Source: JAAUTS01 sp034440395
GTDB lineage: Bacteria; Verrucomicrobiota; Verrucomicrobiia; Methylacidiphilales; JAAUTS01
Length of the DNA: 64,000 nucleotides
Assembly: GCA_034440395.1 (NCBI GenBank)
Contig: JAWXBW010000041.1
Location: forward strand, 5,528-69,527
Direction of reading: 5' to 3'
Shown here one piece after another: positions 8,874 through 18,130 of the stretch. A model generated the notes under the pieces. That model was not told the origin of the DNA. It saw only the letters and a list, made by a program, of their open reading frames with translations, and did no database searches. A program made the translations under genes and the position numbers. Every line of letters begins with the position of its first letter. Within the stretch, counting starts at the first letter, position 1.

Positions 8874-9335
8874 TTAGAGAGGCTTAATGCGGAAGAGCGG
8901 TTGGCCAAATTCCACTGGTTTACCGCTTTCTCCTAAGACTTCCGTAATAATTCCGCTCATTTCAGCTTTAATTTCGTTCATGACTTTCATGGCTTCGATG
9001 ATGCAAATGACGCTCTCTTCGTTGACCTGAGTGCCCACAACGGCGTAGGGGGAGGAGTCGGGGGAAGGGGAGCCGTAGAAAGTGCCGACCATCGGGGAAT
9101 TGATGGAGGGTAGGCTGATCTTCGGGGCGGAATCAGCCACATGAGCGGCTGGACTAGGCTGAAGGTAGGTCGGAGCATGGGCTATGGTTGGTACGGGAGC
9201 CTGCATGGTGTATTGAGGAGTGCCTTGCCCATCTTTACAAATACGAATCTTAAACTGGCCTTTCTCCAATTCAAACTCTGTTAACCCGTTCTTTGTCATC
9301 AAGTCGATGACCGTTTTAATTTCTTTTAAGTCCAT
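8874..9335 (-). CDS. accB: Acetyl-CoA carboxylase, biotin carboxyl carrier protein
   Basis: This 153-residue carrier swings biotin between the carboxylase and the transferase. The C-terminal biotinyl domain has the canonical EAMKVMNEI with the biotinylated Lys at about residue 117, and a SPMVGTFYGSPSP segment before it. The N-terminal domain (about 1-40) is followed by a flexible Ala/Pro-rich linker (APVPTIAHAPTYLQPSPAA), as in other AccB proteins. It is first in an accB-accC unit, and no efp gene precedes it. Confidence 0.96.
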   Translation of the reverse strand: MDLKEIKTVIDLMTKNGLTEFELEKGQFKIRICKDGQGTPQYTMQAPVPTIAHAPTYLQPSPAAHVADSAPKISLPSINSPMVGTFYGSPSPDSSPYAVVGTQVNEESVICIIEAMKVMNEIKAEMSGIITEVLGESGKPVEFGQPLFRIKPL

Positions 9336-9416
9336 AAAATGATTAGATTGAAAGAATATATTCTAAGAAAACAAGGGATTCGTCAATGGATTAAAGCTTT
9401 ATCGTTAATTACCAGA

Positions 9417-10268
9417 TTAATTAGTAAGTAAGCCGCTCATGCGCAAGGAACAGCGTTCTAAGGCTAGATTTTGCTCGAGATTCCGGCCTAGGCCATGGCG
9501 TAATTCTTCAAGACCTTCGCAACAAGTAATGGCTGAGGCCTTATTTGCTACGGTGTCGGCACGCCTCCAAACAGCACGAATCAGCATCTCAATCGTTTGA
9601 TCCCGCGTCACCAAGTATTCCGCTTCGAGCATGGCATCAACACCTTCTAATTCCTCTTTTATTCGAGCCTTAAAACGTTGCTCGACGTCTTCCCGACATA
9701 CCCGCCAGATTTCGGCCAAAAGAACGGCGCGGCGGTAGGCCATATCGGCAGGTTTACCTTGAACGGCAAGCCAGTCATTAATCCAGGGCTGGTCAAGATC
9801 CGGTGTTGAATCCGCACTGGATTCTAAAGCTAGGCAAAGGCAGCGGGAACGTATGGTAGGCAAGAGTTGCTCTGGACTAATACTCAACAAAAAAATGATG
9901 GAGTTAGCGGGAGGCTCTTCAAGTGTTTTTAGGAAAGCGTTAGCAGCCTCTGCTTGGCCTAGGCACATGCGATCAGCGGCTACGATGCAAGCAATCTTCA
10001 CCCCACCATGACGAGCTTTAAGCTGTAGCTCATGTTCCAGCTTACGTATTTGGTCGATGGTTAAACGGCGTGATTTAGATTCGGGTCGAATGACGTGCTT
10101 ATCCGCATGTTCCACATCAGATGTGCCGAGTAGGTGCGAGCAGATTTCGTGAAAGAGGGTCTCTAATTGGGGTAAGGAATCTCCTGTTAAAAGATAGGCA
10201 TGAGCCAGTCGTTTTTCTTGGGAGGATTGACGGAGGCGTTCTTTAATCCACGAGGCTGGGAAAGGCAT
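9417..10268 (-). CDS. holB: DNA polymerase III delta-prime subunit
   Basis: This 283-residue clamp-loader subunit has a RuvB-like AAA+ fold. Visible are LAHAYLLTGDS in place of a functional Walker A, the RRLTIDQIRKLEHELQLK segment, IVAADRMCLGQAEAANAFLKTLEEPP and the RSRC arginine-finger-like motif. Lack of a good P-loop fits delta-prime, which does not hydrolyse ATP. The ATG at 10268 is chosen because AAGGAG lies 7 nt upstream; a longer in-frame start exists at 10301. Its 5' end overlaps tmk by 26 bp, and tmk-holB is a widespread pairing. Confidence 0.9.
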   Translation of the reverse strand: MPFPASWIKERLRQSSQEKRLAHAYLLTGDSLPQLETLFHEICSHLLGTSDVEHADKHVIRPESKSRRLTIDQIRKLEHELQLKARHGGVKIACIVAADRMCLGQAEAANAFLKTLEEPPANSIIFLLSISPEQLLPTIRSRCLCLALESSADSTPDLDQPWINDWLAVQGKPADMAYRRAVLLAEIWRVCREDVEQRFKARIKEELEGVDAMLEAEYLVTRDQTIEMLIRAVWRRADTVANKASAITCCEGLEELRHGLGRNLEQNLALERCSLRMSGLLTN

Positions 10269-10890
10269 AGGTAAGCTCCTTAAGGATAGAAAGGAAGACA
10301 CTTTCGCGTGAACCTGTGGCAGGAATCAACTTCATGCGATCAGGAGTTTTCAGGACCAAACGCTGGTAGCCCTCGGCCACGGCTTGGTAAAAAGCGAGGG
10401 GCTCACTTTCCATGCGATCCATTTTTTCTTCGGTGCGCGCCCGCTCCAGCATTCGCGCTCTGGCTAACTCTGGTTCCAGATCCAGCACGAAAGTCAGGCT
10501 CGGGAGGCATGAGCCCACGACGAAATGGTTGATGGCGGCGACCTGGTTGGCGTCTAGTTGGCGAGCTAAACCTTGGTAAACTGTAGTGGAATCCATAAAA
10601 CGGTCGCAAATCACCCATGACCCAGCCGCCAGCGCGGGCAGGATTTTCTTCCGCACCAGCTCCGCCCTACTTGCTGCGAAAAGAAGCAGCTCGGACTCAG
10701 GCTCCATGCCTTGACCAGCGGGATTATGCTTCACCAGATCTCGCACACATTCCCCTAAGGGGGTTCCGCCTGGCTCCCGCAGACAGATCACGTGATGCCC
10801 GCGCTCAGTCAGCCATTGGTTGAGAAACTGGATTTGGGTACTTTTACCGCAGCCCTCGGAACCTTCAAAAGATAGGAAGCGTGGTTTCAC
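10243..10890 (-). CDS. tmk: Thymidylate kinase
   Basis: This protein of about 215 residues phosphorylates dTMP to dTDP. The P-loop reads EGSEGCGKST near the N terminus, followed by the dTMP-binding LREPGGTPLGE and the DRFMDSTTVYQG segment with the DR motif. I place the start at the GTG at 10890 (product begins MKPRFLSFEGSEG). A longer frame reaches an ATG at 10983 but runs into ispF and would add an unusual N-terminal tail. The gene sits between ispF and holB and is probably co-transcribed with both. Confidence 0.92.
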   Translation of the reverse strand: MKPRFLSFEGSEGCGKSTQIQFLNQWLTERGHHVICLREPGGTPLGECVRDLVKHNPAGQGMEPESELLLFAASRAELVRKKILPALAAGSWVICDRFMDSTTVYQGLARQLDANQVAAINHFVVGSCLPSLTFVLDLEPELARARMLERARTEEKMDRMESEPLAFYQAVAEGYQRLVLKTPDRMKLIPATGSRESVFLSILKELTYAFPSLVD

Positions 10891-10909
10891 TCGGAGAAAT
10901 TCTAAAAAA

Positions 10910-11386
10910 TTAAGGAGTCTCCACGCTCGCCACAGCCATGGCAGCGATGCCTTCTTTACGGCCAACAAAACCCATTGTCTCATTTGTCGTGGCCTTAATG
11001 CCGACTTGATCTAGGCGTATCATGAGAGCCTCTGCAATTACCGCCTTCATGGCTTTAATATGGGGATTAATCTTAGGGGCTTCGCAGACGAGGGTAGCAT
11101 CAATATTATTTATGGTCACTTTCATCCCGCGAAGCAGCTCACGGATTTGTTCCAGAAAAATCTTACTTGGAACATCTTTCCAGCGAGGATCGGTGTTAGG
11201 AAAATGGTAACCAATGTCGGGCTGACCAACGGCACCCAATAAAGCATCCGCAATGGCGTGGATGAGAGCGTCGGCGTCTGAATGTCCATCAAGGCCAACG
11301 GGGTGGGGGATTTCCACCCCACCTAAAATACATTTCCTGCCCTCTACTAATTGATGCACGTCATAGCCTATTCCTACTCGATTCAT
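10910..11386 (-). CDS. ispF: 2-C-methyl-D-erythritol 2,4-cyclodiphosphate synthase
   Basis: This 158-residue enzyme of the non-mevalonate (MEP) isoprenoid pathway cyclises CDP-ME phosphate and releases CMP. Metal ligands are visible in GYDVHQL (Asp9 and His11) and in GHSDADALIHAI (His43). PDIGYHFPNTDPRWK and the C-terminal ATTNETMGFVGRKEGIAA complete the family pattern. It forms a head-to-tail group with tmk and holB. ispE and a prenyl synthase lie elsewhere in the window, so the organism uses the MEP route. Confidence 0.97.
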   Translation of the reverse strand: MNRVGIGYDVHQLVEGRKCILGGVEIPHPVGLDGHSDADALIHAIADALLGAVGQPDIGYHFPNTDPRWKDVPSKIFLEQIRELLRGMKVTINNIDATLVCEAPKINPHIKAMKAVIAEALMIRLDQVGIKATTNETMGFVGRKEGIAAMAVASVETP

Positions 11387-11428
11387 GATGGTAACATAGG
11401 CCGTGAAGTTCCAGAGCCAATCAAATTC

Positions 11429-12031
11429 TTAAGCCGCTACGTAAGGTAAGCTTGCAGCGACCTGATCGACTTTGTTGTTACCTTCCAGTAATTCCGCAAT
11501 GGGATCCCAATGACCGCTAACTAAAACCTGACGCGCACTCTCACGGATTTCGCAGGGGAAGGTTTTTCCACCGGCCTGAATTTTTTTTGTTTCCAGATCA
11601 ATAGTGATTTCCGTCTCAGGCTTAGTTTGAACAATTTCCTGCAAGGATTGACGATCGGCCTTGCTTACGGTGAGGCAAGGCATGCTCAACGTGGTTGAAT
11701 TACCGAAAAAGATTTCCGCAAAACCTTCCGCAATAACGGCACGAATGCCAAAACGGTAAATGGCTTGAGGCGCATGTTCCCGAGAAGAACCACATCCAAA
11801 ATTATTGCCAGTAATTAGAATCTTAGCTCCCTTATAGTTGACGTCATTAAGCGTATGCTTCTTAGGCGACTTATCTTCATTGAATCGAACGTCGTAAAAC
11901 ATAAATTCGCCTAACCCATCAAAGGTGACGCATTTCATGAAGCGGGCGGGAATAATGCGGTCGGTGTCGATGTCGTCTCCCGTAACGGGGACGCCTGTTC
12001 CTTTGACTTGCTTGATTTGTTCGAGTGCCAT
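11429..12031 (-). CDS. leuD: 3-isopropylmalate dehydratase, small subunit
   Basis: This 200-residue protein is the swivel domain of isopropylmalate isomerase, which pairs with LeuC in leucine synthesis. Recognisable segments are GDDIDTDRIIPARFMK near the N terminus, ILITGNNFGCGSSREHAPQA (substrate loop) and IRAVIAEGFAEIFFGNS. It lies 27 bp downstream of leuC on the same strand, the usual leuCD order. Confidence 0.96.
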   Translation of the reverse strand: MALEQIKQVKGTGVPVTGDDIDTDRIIPARFMKCVTFDGLGEFMFYDVRFNEDKSPKKHTLNDVNYKGAKILITGNNFGCGSSREHAPQAIYRFGIRAVIAEGFAEIFFGNSTTLSMPCLTVSKADRQSLQEIVQTKPETEITIDLETKKIQAGGKTFPCEIRESARQVLVSGHWDPIAELLEGNNKVDQVAASLPYVAA

Positions 12032-12058
12032 AGAGTAAATAAAGTTTATTGTTTAATT

Positions 12059-13471
12059 TTAAAGATTAGAAGAAAAAAATTCTCTTGCATCACTGACTTT
12101 TCCTGTCACGGCAGCAGCGGCCACCATGACGGGACTCATGAGTAGAGTGCGGCCAGTGATACTGCCTTGGCGGCCTTTAAAATTACGGTTGCTTGAGCTG
12201 GCGCATAATTGGTCTCCGATGAGCTTGTCTGGGTTCATGGCTAAGCACATTGAGCAGCCAGCATCACGCCATTCAAAGCCAGCATCTCGAAAAACCTGAG
12301 CAATACCTAATTCTTCACAAAGAACAGCTACAACTTGCGAACCGGGCACGGCAATCGCCTTGACGCCAGAGGCCACTTTACGTCCCTTGAGGAAGCGGGC
12401 AGTTTCTTGAAAATCACTCAATCGTCCGTTCGTGCAACTACCGACAAAAGCGACATCAATTTTTTTACCTTTGATCGGCGTGTTGCCTTCGAACTTCATG
12501 TGTTCAAGAGCTTCTAGGATGAGAGCTTTTTCCGTTTCATTAGCTTCATCTGGTGAGGGGATGTTCTCGTTGATGAAGATCGCTTGTCCGGGGTTAATCC
12601 CCCAAGTCACGGTGGGCTCGATACTGCTGGCGTCAAAGCTTACGACATCATCATAGGTGGAATTCGCATCTGAGGCGAAGGAGAGCCAGCGCGTGACGGC
12701 GGCATCCCAGTTTGTTTCGCTCGGGGCATAGGGACGGCCTTTAAGGAAGTCGCACGTTTTCTGGTCAGGGTTCACGTAACCAACGCGGGCTCCGCCTTCA
12801 ATCGACATATTACAAACAGTCATGCGCTCTTCCATGGAAAACTCGTCGAATATGTTGCCACCATATTCATAAGCGTAGCCCGTGCCGCCGTTGACGCCTA
12901 GCTTACGAATGATGTGTAGGATGACGTCCTTAGCATAAACACCTGGGCCTAATTTACCGTTCACATTGATGCGGCGGACTTTCATCGAACCTATCGCCAT
13001 GGTTTGAGTGGCTAAGACATCCCTCACCTGCGTGGTGCCAATGCCGAAGGCGATGGCGCCGAAAGCACCGTGGGTAGAAGTGTGAGAGTCTCCGCAAGCG
13101 ATGGTGGTGCCAGGCTGAGTGATGCCTTGTTCAGGGCCTACAACGTGCACGATGCCTTGTTTACCAGTACTACGATCAAAAAAAGTTACGTTATAATCTA
13201 AACAATTTTGCCGCAATGCTTTGATCATGGCGTCGGCTAGGGTATCTGCATAAGGCTCACGAGCCTCGTCCGTCGGGACAATGTGATCGACAGTGGCGAA
13301 GGTGCGGTGAGGAAAGCGAACCTTTAAACCTAATTCTCGCAACATGGCAAAAGCCTGAGGGCTGGTCACTTCATGAATAAGGTGAGTGCCGATGAGAAGC
13401 TGAGTCTGTCCGTTAGGTAATTGACGGACGTTGTGAGCATCCCAAACTTTCTGAAATAATGTCTTAGCCAT
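12059..13471 (-). CDS. leuC: 3-isopropylmalate dehydratase, large subunit
   Basis: This 470-residue [4Fe-4S] protein is the catalytic subunit that isomerises 2- to 3-isopropylmalate. The cluster cysteines are in VGSCTNGRLSDF and in AGCSMCLAMNPD; other signatures are TIACGDSHTSTHGAFGA and the C-terminal SNRNFKGRQG. Length is normal. It is divergent from a LysR-type gene, and the 91 bp between them hold a perfect 7-3-7 dyad, so regulation by that LysR protein is likely. Confidence 0.97.
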   Translation of the reverse strand: MAKTLFQKVWDAHNVRQLPNGQTQLLIGTHLIHEVTSPQAFAMLRELGLKVRFPHRTFATVDHIVPTDEAREPYADTLADAMIKALRQNCLDYNVTFFDRSTGKQGIVHVVGPEQGITQPGTTIACGDSHTSTHGAFGAIAFGIGTTQVRDVLATQTMAIGSMKVRRINVNGKLGPGVYAKDVILHIIRKLGVNGGTGYAYEYGGNIFDEFSMEERMTVCNMSIEGGARVGYVNPDQKTCDFLKGRPYAPSETNWDAAVTRWLSFASDANSTYDDVVSFDASSIEPTVTWGINPGQAIFINENIPSPDEANETEKALILEALEHMKFEGNTPIKGKKIDVAFVGSCTNGRLSDFQETARFLKGRKVASGVKAIAVPGSQVVAVLCEELGIAQVFRDAGFEWRDAGCSMCLAMNPDKLIGDQLCASSSNRNFKGRQGSITGRTLLMSPVMVAAAAVTGKVSDAREFFSSNL

Positions 13472-13505
13472 AGGTAAAAGCTACACCTTCACTTGATAAA
13501 TAGGA

Positions 13506-13522
13506 AATACTACTTTAGTATT
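13506..13522. promoter_or_regulatory. Dyad in the leuC/LysR divergent promoter region, candidate LysR operator
   Basis: The sequence AATACTACTTTAGTATT is a perfect 7-bp inverted repeat around a 3-base centre. It contains ATAC-N7-GTAT and therefore the T-N11-A core typical of LysR-family boxes. It lies 35-51 bp upstream of leuC and 41-57 bp upstream of the LysR gene, where it could control both. Binding is inferred, not shown. Confidence 0.55.
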
Positions 13523-13562
13523 AAACGATAACATTTAGGTATTAACTAGCCTATGGCAATTT

Positions 13563-14450
13563 ATGGTAAATCTTGAACTTATTGAACTCAAACATCTACG
13601 TTCATTTCTTTTAGTGGCGGAGCATTTAAATTTTCATCAAGCGGCGGAGGAATTAAACATTTCTCAGCCTGCGTTATCTCGTCAAATTGGTTTGGTGGAG
13701 GAGGCATTAGGGCGCAAACTTTTTTCCCGTGTTAAGAAAAGAGTTCAGCTCACGCCGGCGGGCTATTATTTACAAAGCCATAGCCAGGGTATCTTAAATA
13801 CGATGCAAACTTTACTTAAAGAAACACGTGAAGTCGGAGAAGGTCAACGTGGATCGATTTCTATAGGTTACACGGAGGGGGCTATGGCTAGTTTTTTGCC
13901 TCGGTTACTCAAGGAGGCCAGAACCAAAATGCAGGGAGTGAGTCTTCATTTGAGACAAGGCCATTCTGATTACCTCGCGAGGGAAGTAGATCGGGGCAGG
14001 TTAGACCTCGCCTTTACATCTTTACCCTCTCAATCCATGAATCTACGCAGCACCCTTGTAGCGCAGGAACGCGTAGGAATTGTTTTGCCAGAAACGCATG
14101 TTCTTGCTCTAAAAAAAGAAATCATGCTGAAAGATTTAGCTATGGAGAATTTCATACTTTTTAGCTATGCGGGTAACCCGAAACTTTATTCTGATATTTT
14201 GGGGTGGTGCCGGGAATCAGGTTTTGTTCCGAATTTAGCGGCGGAAGCTGGGACTAGAATAATGGCTGTAAATCAAGTGGCGGCGGGAATGGGTGTCACC
14301 TTCTTGAGTGAACATCTGGCACATTATTGCGGGGCTGGGACTATTTTCAGGCTTCTTAAAAAACCACGAGCTATGATGCAGTTTTACTTAATTGAAAATT
14401 CCGAGACTCAAAGTCCTGTCCGGCAAGAGTTAAAAAAACTATTACCCTAA
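13563..14450 (+). CDS. LysR-family transcriptional regulator
   Basis: This 295-residue protein has an N-terminal winged helix-turn-helix: LKHLRSFLLVAEHLNF, then AAEELNISQPALSRQIGLVEEALG, then LFSR and VQLTPAG, followed by a linker helix and a periplasmic-binding-protein-like effector domain (about 90-295). It is transcribed away from leuC, with a LysR-type dyad between the two. By the usual logic of divergent LysR pairs, it probably controls leuCD in response to a leucine-pathway metabolite such as an isopropylmalate. The effector is not readable from sequence. Confidence 0.92.
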   Translation: MVNLELIELKHLRSFLLVAEHLNFHQAAEELNISQPALSRQIGLVEEALGRKLFSRVKKRVQLTPAGYYLQSHSQGILNTMQTLLKETREVGEGQRGSISIGYTEGAMASFLPRLLKEARTKMQGVSLHLRQGHSDYLAREVDRGRLDLAFTSLPSQSMNLRSTLVAQERVGIVLPETHVLALKKEIMLKDLAMENFILFSYAGNPKLYSDILGWCRESGFVPNLAAEAGTRIMAVNQVAAGMGVTFLSEHLAHYCGAGTIFRLLKKPRAMMQFYLIENSETQSPVRQELKKLLP

Positions 14451-14570
14451 AACTTGACTAAGTAAGGCGGAGCGGATGAAAAGGTGCGTTGGCCAGTTCA
14501 CCATACTTTTTATTCGAACAAAACAATAAGTTAAATACGTCTTTGCTTGCTCTGGGATAGTAGCTCTTAC

Positions 14571-17288
14571 TTAATTTTGGGCAATCAATTGGCGCAGGAC
14601 GTAGGGGAGAATACCGCCGTGGCGATAATATTCCACCTCAATCGGGGTGTCGATACGGCAGATGACTTGGATGGATTCTTTTACTCCGTTGGCACGGACG
14701 ATTTCTAAGGTCAGTTTTTGCTGAGGCTTAATATTTTCGTCCAGGCCCAGAATGGAAAAGGTTTCAGTGCCATTAAGGTTTAAGGTTTTGGCCGTGGTGC
14801 CTTCTTCAAAACAGCAAGGTAAAACACCCATGCCGACGAGGTTACTACGGTGGATGCGTTCAAAGGTTTCGCTAATGACGATTTTTACGCCCAGCAATTT
14901 TGTTCCTTTAGCGGCCCAATCACGAGAAGAGCCAGTGCCGTATTCTTTCCCGCCGATGACGATGAGTGGAGTGCCGGCGGCTTTGTGTTTCATGGCGGCG
15001 TCATAGATGGGCATGACCTCGTCTTGGAACTTGGTCACGCCACCTTCAACGCCTGGAACCATGAGGTTCTTAATGCGCACGTTAGCAAAGGTGCCGCGGG
15101 TCATGATGCGGTCATTTCCGCGGCGTGAGCCGTAGCTGTTAAAGTCTTCAAAATGGACGCCGTTTTCTAAGAGGTAGGCTCCAGCGGGTGAGGTTTTCTT
15201 AATGGCACCAGCTGGAGAAATGTGGTCGGTGGTGACGGAATCACCGAAAATTCCCATGGGTTTAGCATTTTTAATTTCCGTAATAGTACCGGGGGTGAGG
15301 GAGAAATTTTCAAAGAAGGGGGGTTCTTGGATATAGGTGGAATCACGATCCCATTCATAGACATTACCTGTGGAGGAGGGAATTTCGTTCCATTTGGGGT
15401 TTTGGGAGGCGAAATCTTGGTAAAGTTTCTGAAAGACTTCGGGCTTAAGGGCGGCTTGCATCTGGTCGCGCACTTCTTTCAGGCTAGGCCAGATATCCTT
15501 TAAATAGACGGGTTGACCTTGAGGATCTTGGCCAAGGGGTTCTGTCGAGAGATCGATATCGACTCGCCCTGCAATGGCAAAGGCCACCACAAGGGGGGGT
15601 GACATGAGGAAATTGGCTTTGATATTTTGGTGTACGCGCGCTTCAAAGTTTCGATTACCAGAGAGAACGGAAGCGGCCACGATGTCATTTTTAACGACGG
15701 CTTCTTCGATCGTGGGGGCGAGGGGACCGGAGTTCCCGATACAGGTGGTGCAGCCATAGCCTACGGTTTGGAAGCCGAGTTGATCGAGGTAGGGTTGCAG
15801 CTCAGTTTTGTTGAGGTAATCTGTGACTACGCGTGAGCCGGGTGCTAGGGAAGATTTAATCATGGGATTCACACGGAGTCCACGTTCCACGGCTTTTTTG
15901 GCGAGGAGGCCTGCGGCTAGCATGACGCTGGGGTTTGAGGTATTCGTGCATGAGGTGATGGCAGCGATGAGTACGCTGCCGTTGCCGACATGGGCTGTGC
16001 CGTGGCCGTTGAGGGATACATCTGCGTGAACGGAACTAAAGTCTTCTGCTTTTTTTCCGAATCCGTTTTCTGCTACGGAACGTGTGTAGGTCTCGATGAA
16101 ATCTTTTTTAAGGTTCTGTAGCTCGATACGATCTTGGGGTCGTTTGGGTCCAGCGACACTAGGGACGACGAGGCTTAGGTCTAGTTCTAAGGAGGAAGAG
16201 TAGTCGATTTCGCCTTTTTGCGGAATACCCCAGAGATTTTGGGCTTTGTAATAGGCTTCAAAAAGCGCGACATGCTGGTGCGGGCGACCTGTGGCGAGAA
16301 GGTAGTTCGAGCATTCTTCATCAATTGGGAAGAAGCCCATCGTGGCGCCATATTCTGGTGCCATGTTAGCAATGGTAGCGCGGTCCACTACGGGCAGAGC
16401 AGCGGCACCAGGGCCATAGAACTCGACAAATTTACCGACAACTTTCGACTTACGTAAAAGTTGAGTCAAGGTGAGAGCCATATCAGTAGCCGTGACGCCT
16501 TCACGCAAGGCACCTGTGAGGTAAACGCCCACCACGTCTGGAGTGAGGAAATAGACGGGTTGGCCGAGCATGCCAGCCTCCGCCTCGATCCCGCCGACTC
16601 CCCAGCCTACGATACCGAGGCCATTAATCATCGTAGTATGCGAGTCCGTGCCGACAAGAGTGTCGGGGTAAAGCATTTCCGTTTTGAGGTTTTCTCCATC
16701 TGGCTGACTTAAGATGCCTTTAGCGAGATATTCCAAATTTACTTGGTGAACAATGCCGATCCCAGGGGGGACGACTTTAAAGGTCTCAAAAGCTTGCATT
16801 CCCCATTTTAAGAATTGATAGCGTTCACGATTACGAGAAAATTCTAACTCAAGATTTTGGCTAAGGGCTTCCGCCGTGCCTGAGAAATCGACTTGCACGG
16901 AGTGATCCACCACAAGATCCACGGGGACGAGGGGTTCAATCATTTTAGGATTTTTCCCAATCTTAGCCACAGCAGAACGCATCGCCGCTAAATCAACGAG
17001 AAGGGGAACACCAGTAAAATCTTGGAGAACGATGCGTGCTACGACAAAGGGGATTTCTTCTGTGCGCAAGCTGTTCGGCTGCCATGAGCTGAGCTCGTGC
17101 ACGGCCTCGTTGGAGACACGGATACCATCACAATTTCGTAAGACGGATTCCAGCACGATACGAATACTAACAGGCAGTTTTGAAAGATTTTTACCTGTCA
17201 CGGCGGCTAATTCGGGGAGCGAAAAGTAAGAGTACGTTTTACTATTAAAGATAAGAGACTGTTTAGTCGAAGGGAAAGGATGTGACAT
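14571..17288 (-). CDS. acnA: Aconitate hydratase (AcnA/IRP1 type)
   Basis: This 905-residue monomeric aconitase isomerises citrate and isocitrate in the TCA cycle. [4Fe-4S] ligands are visible in ITSCTNTSNPSVM and in GYGCTTCIGNSGPL. Other signatures are VGTDSHTTMINGLG, the LSGNRNFEARVH segment, and the C-terminal swivel domain with GDSVTTDHISPAG and GKEYGTGSSRDWAAKG. Length and domain order match AcnA rather than AcnB. It is preceded by its own intergenic space and converges with the LysR gene. Confidence 0.97.
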   Translation of the reverse strand: MSHPFPSTKQSLIFNSKTYSYFSLPELAAVTGKNLSKLPVSIRIVLESVLRNCDGIRVSNEAVHELSSWQPNSLRTEEIPFVVARIVLQDFTGVPLLVDLAAMRSAVAKIGKNPKMIEPLVPVDLVVDHSVQVDFSGTAEALSQNLELEFSRNRERYQFLKWGMQAFETFKVVPPGIGIVHQVNLEYLAKGILSQPDGENLKTEMLYPDTLVGTDSHTTMINGLGIVGWGVGGIEAEAGMLGQPVYFLTPDVVGVYLTGALREGVTATDMALTLTQLLRKSKVVGKFVEFYGPGAAALPVVDRATIANMAPEYGATMGFFPIDEECSNYLLATGRPHQHVALFEAYYKAQNLWGIPQKGEIDYSSSLELDLSLVVPSVAGPKRPQDRIELQNLKKDFIETYTRSVAENGFGKKAEDFSSVHADVSLNGHGTAHVGNGSVLIAAITSCTNTSNPSVMLAAGLLAKKAVERGLRVNPMIKSSLAPGSRVVTDYLNKTELQPYLDQLGFQTVGYGCTTCIGNSGPLAPTIEEAVVKNDIVAASVLSGNRNFEARVHQNIKANFLMSPPLVVAFAIAGRVDIDLSTEPLGQDPQGQPVYLKDIWPSLKEVRDQMQAALKPEVFQKLYQDFASQNPKWNEIPSSTGNVYEWDRDSTYIQEPPFFENFSLTPGTITEIKNAKPMGIFGDSVTTDHISPAGAIKKTSPAGAYLLENGVHFEDFNSYGSRRGNDRIMTRGTFANVRIKNLMVPGVEGGVTKFQDEVMPIYDAAMKHKAAGTPLIVIGGKEYGTGSSRDWAAKGTKLLGVKIVISETFERIHRSNLVGMGVLPCCFEEGTTAKTLNLNGTETFSILGLDENIKPQQKLTLEIVRANGVKESIQVICRIDTPIEVEYYRHGGILPYVLRQLIAQN

Positions 17289-17345
17289 AGTAATGATAGA
17301 TAAGCATACTGAATGCCGACTTCCATAAAAAAGTGTGGGGAAGAA

Positions 17346-18050
17346 TTATCCGAGTTTGTTTAGCACGAGAGCTTGGCGGAACCAGCTGAGCCGGCAGTGG
17401 TGAAAGTGAGCCCAACTAGCTTCCTGGGCTAAGTTGGAAAATTCCGCTTCGTTGAAGGCTCGGCGAATGGAGAGGAGGGCGTCGTGTTGGGTCATGGGGT
17501 GGCGTAGCCAGCAGGTCACTAAAAGCCAGATGCCTAGATAGCTTAAATAAGAACGTGTGATGTCGGTGACGATGACCCATTTTTTACTAACACGTTGGAG
17601 TTCCTTTAAGATAGCCACCGCGTCTGTTTGAGAAAAATGGTGCAGAGCCAGTTGACAAGTCACGAGGTCATAAGAATTGTCGGGGAAGGGCAGTTGTTTC
17701 ATGTCGGCTTGTTGCCACTCTAAGTTACAGGCACTATGGTTCGCCTGAGCGTAAGCAAGGGTTTGGGGGTGAAGGTCGATACCAGTAATTTTAGCTTGGG
17801 GAAGTGCTAAGGCGAGTTGGGTAGTTAAATCTCCAGCACCGCAAGCACAGTCGAGAACGGAGTGAAGATCAGTAGCCTGTTTTGAAACTTGATGAAGTAT
17901 GAAGCGAGTGGCCTTTTTCCCTCCGAAATGGCGATTGATAATTTCAAGGTTTTGTAGGTCTTGAGCAAGGTCGAGTGGATCAAGGTCAGGAAGATCCATC
18001 TGTTCAGGGTGGGCTTCTGAATAGAAGCGGCGGGAAAGGTTAGGAAGCAT
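17346..18050 (-). CDS. Class I SAM-dependent methyltransferase
   Basis: This 234-residue protein has a Rossmann-type SAM site: motif I is LDCACGAGDLTTQLA, the acidic residue is in ITGIDLHPQ, and motif IV lies in YDLVTCQLALHHF. The N terminus (RRFYSEAHPEQMDLPDLDP) and the C-terminal stretch with a hydrophobic helix (SYLGIWLLVTCWLRHPMT) match a group of UbiE-like methyltransferases of unknown substrate, often found near polyketide or terpenoid genes. No such genes are adjacent here, so the substrate is open. Confidence 0.85.
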   Translation of the reverse strand: MLPNLSRRFYSEAHPEQMDLPDLDPLDLAQDLQNLEIINRHFGGKKATRFILHQVSKQATDLHSVLDCACGAGDLTTQLALALPQAKITGIDLHPQTLAYAQANHSACNLEWQQADMKQLPFPDNSYDLVTCQLALHHFSQTDAVAILKELQRVSKKWVIVTDITRSYLSYLGIWLLVTCWLRHPMTQHDALLSIRRAFNEAEFSNLAQEASWAHFHHCRLSWFRQALVLNKLG

Positions 18051-18130
18051 TTGAGAAAGCTTGTGAATGACTAACCGTTAAAGCAAACATGATGATTCGT
18101 TTTATCGATTACGATGGAAGGCTCAGGTGA

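Noticed and set aside
10891..10983. N-terminal extension of tmk to an ATG at 10983
   Set aside because: The extension lies entirely in the 3' part of ispF and adds residues before the normal thymidylate kinase N terminus; the GTG at 10890 fits better.
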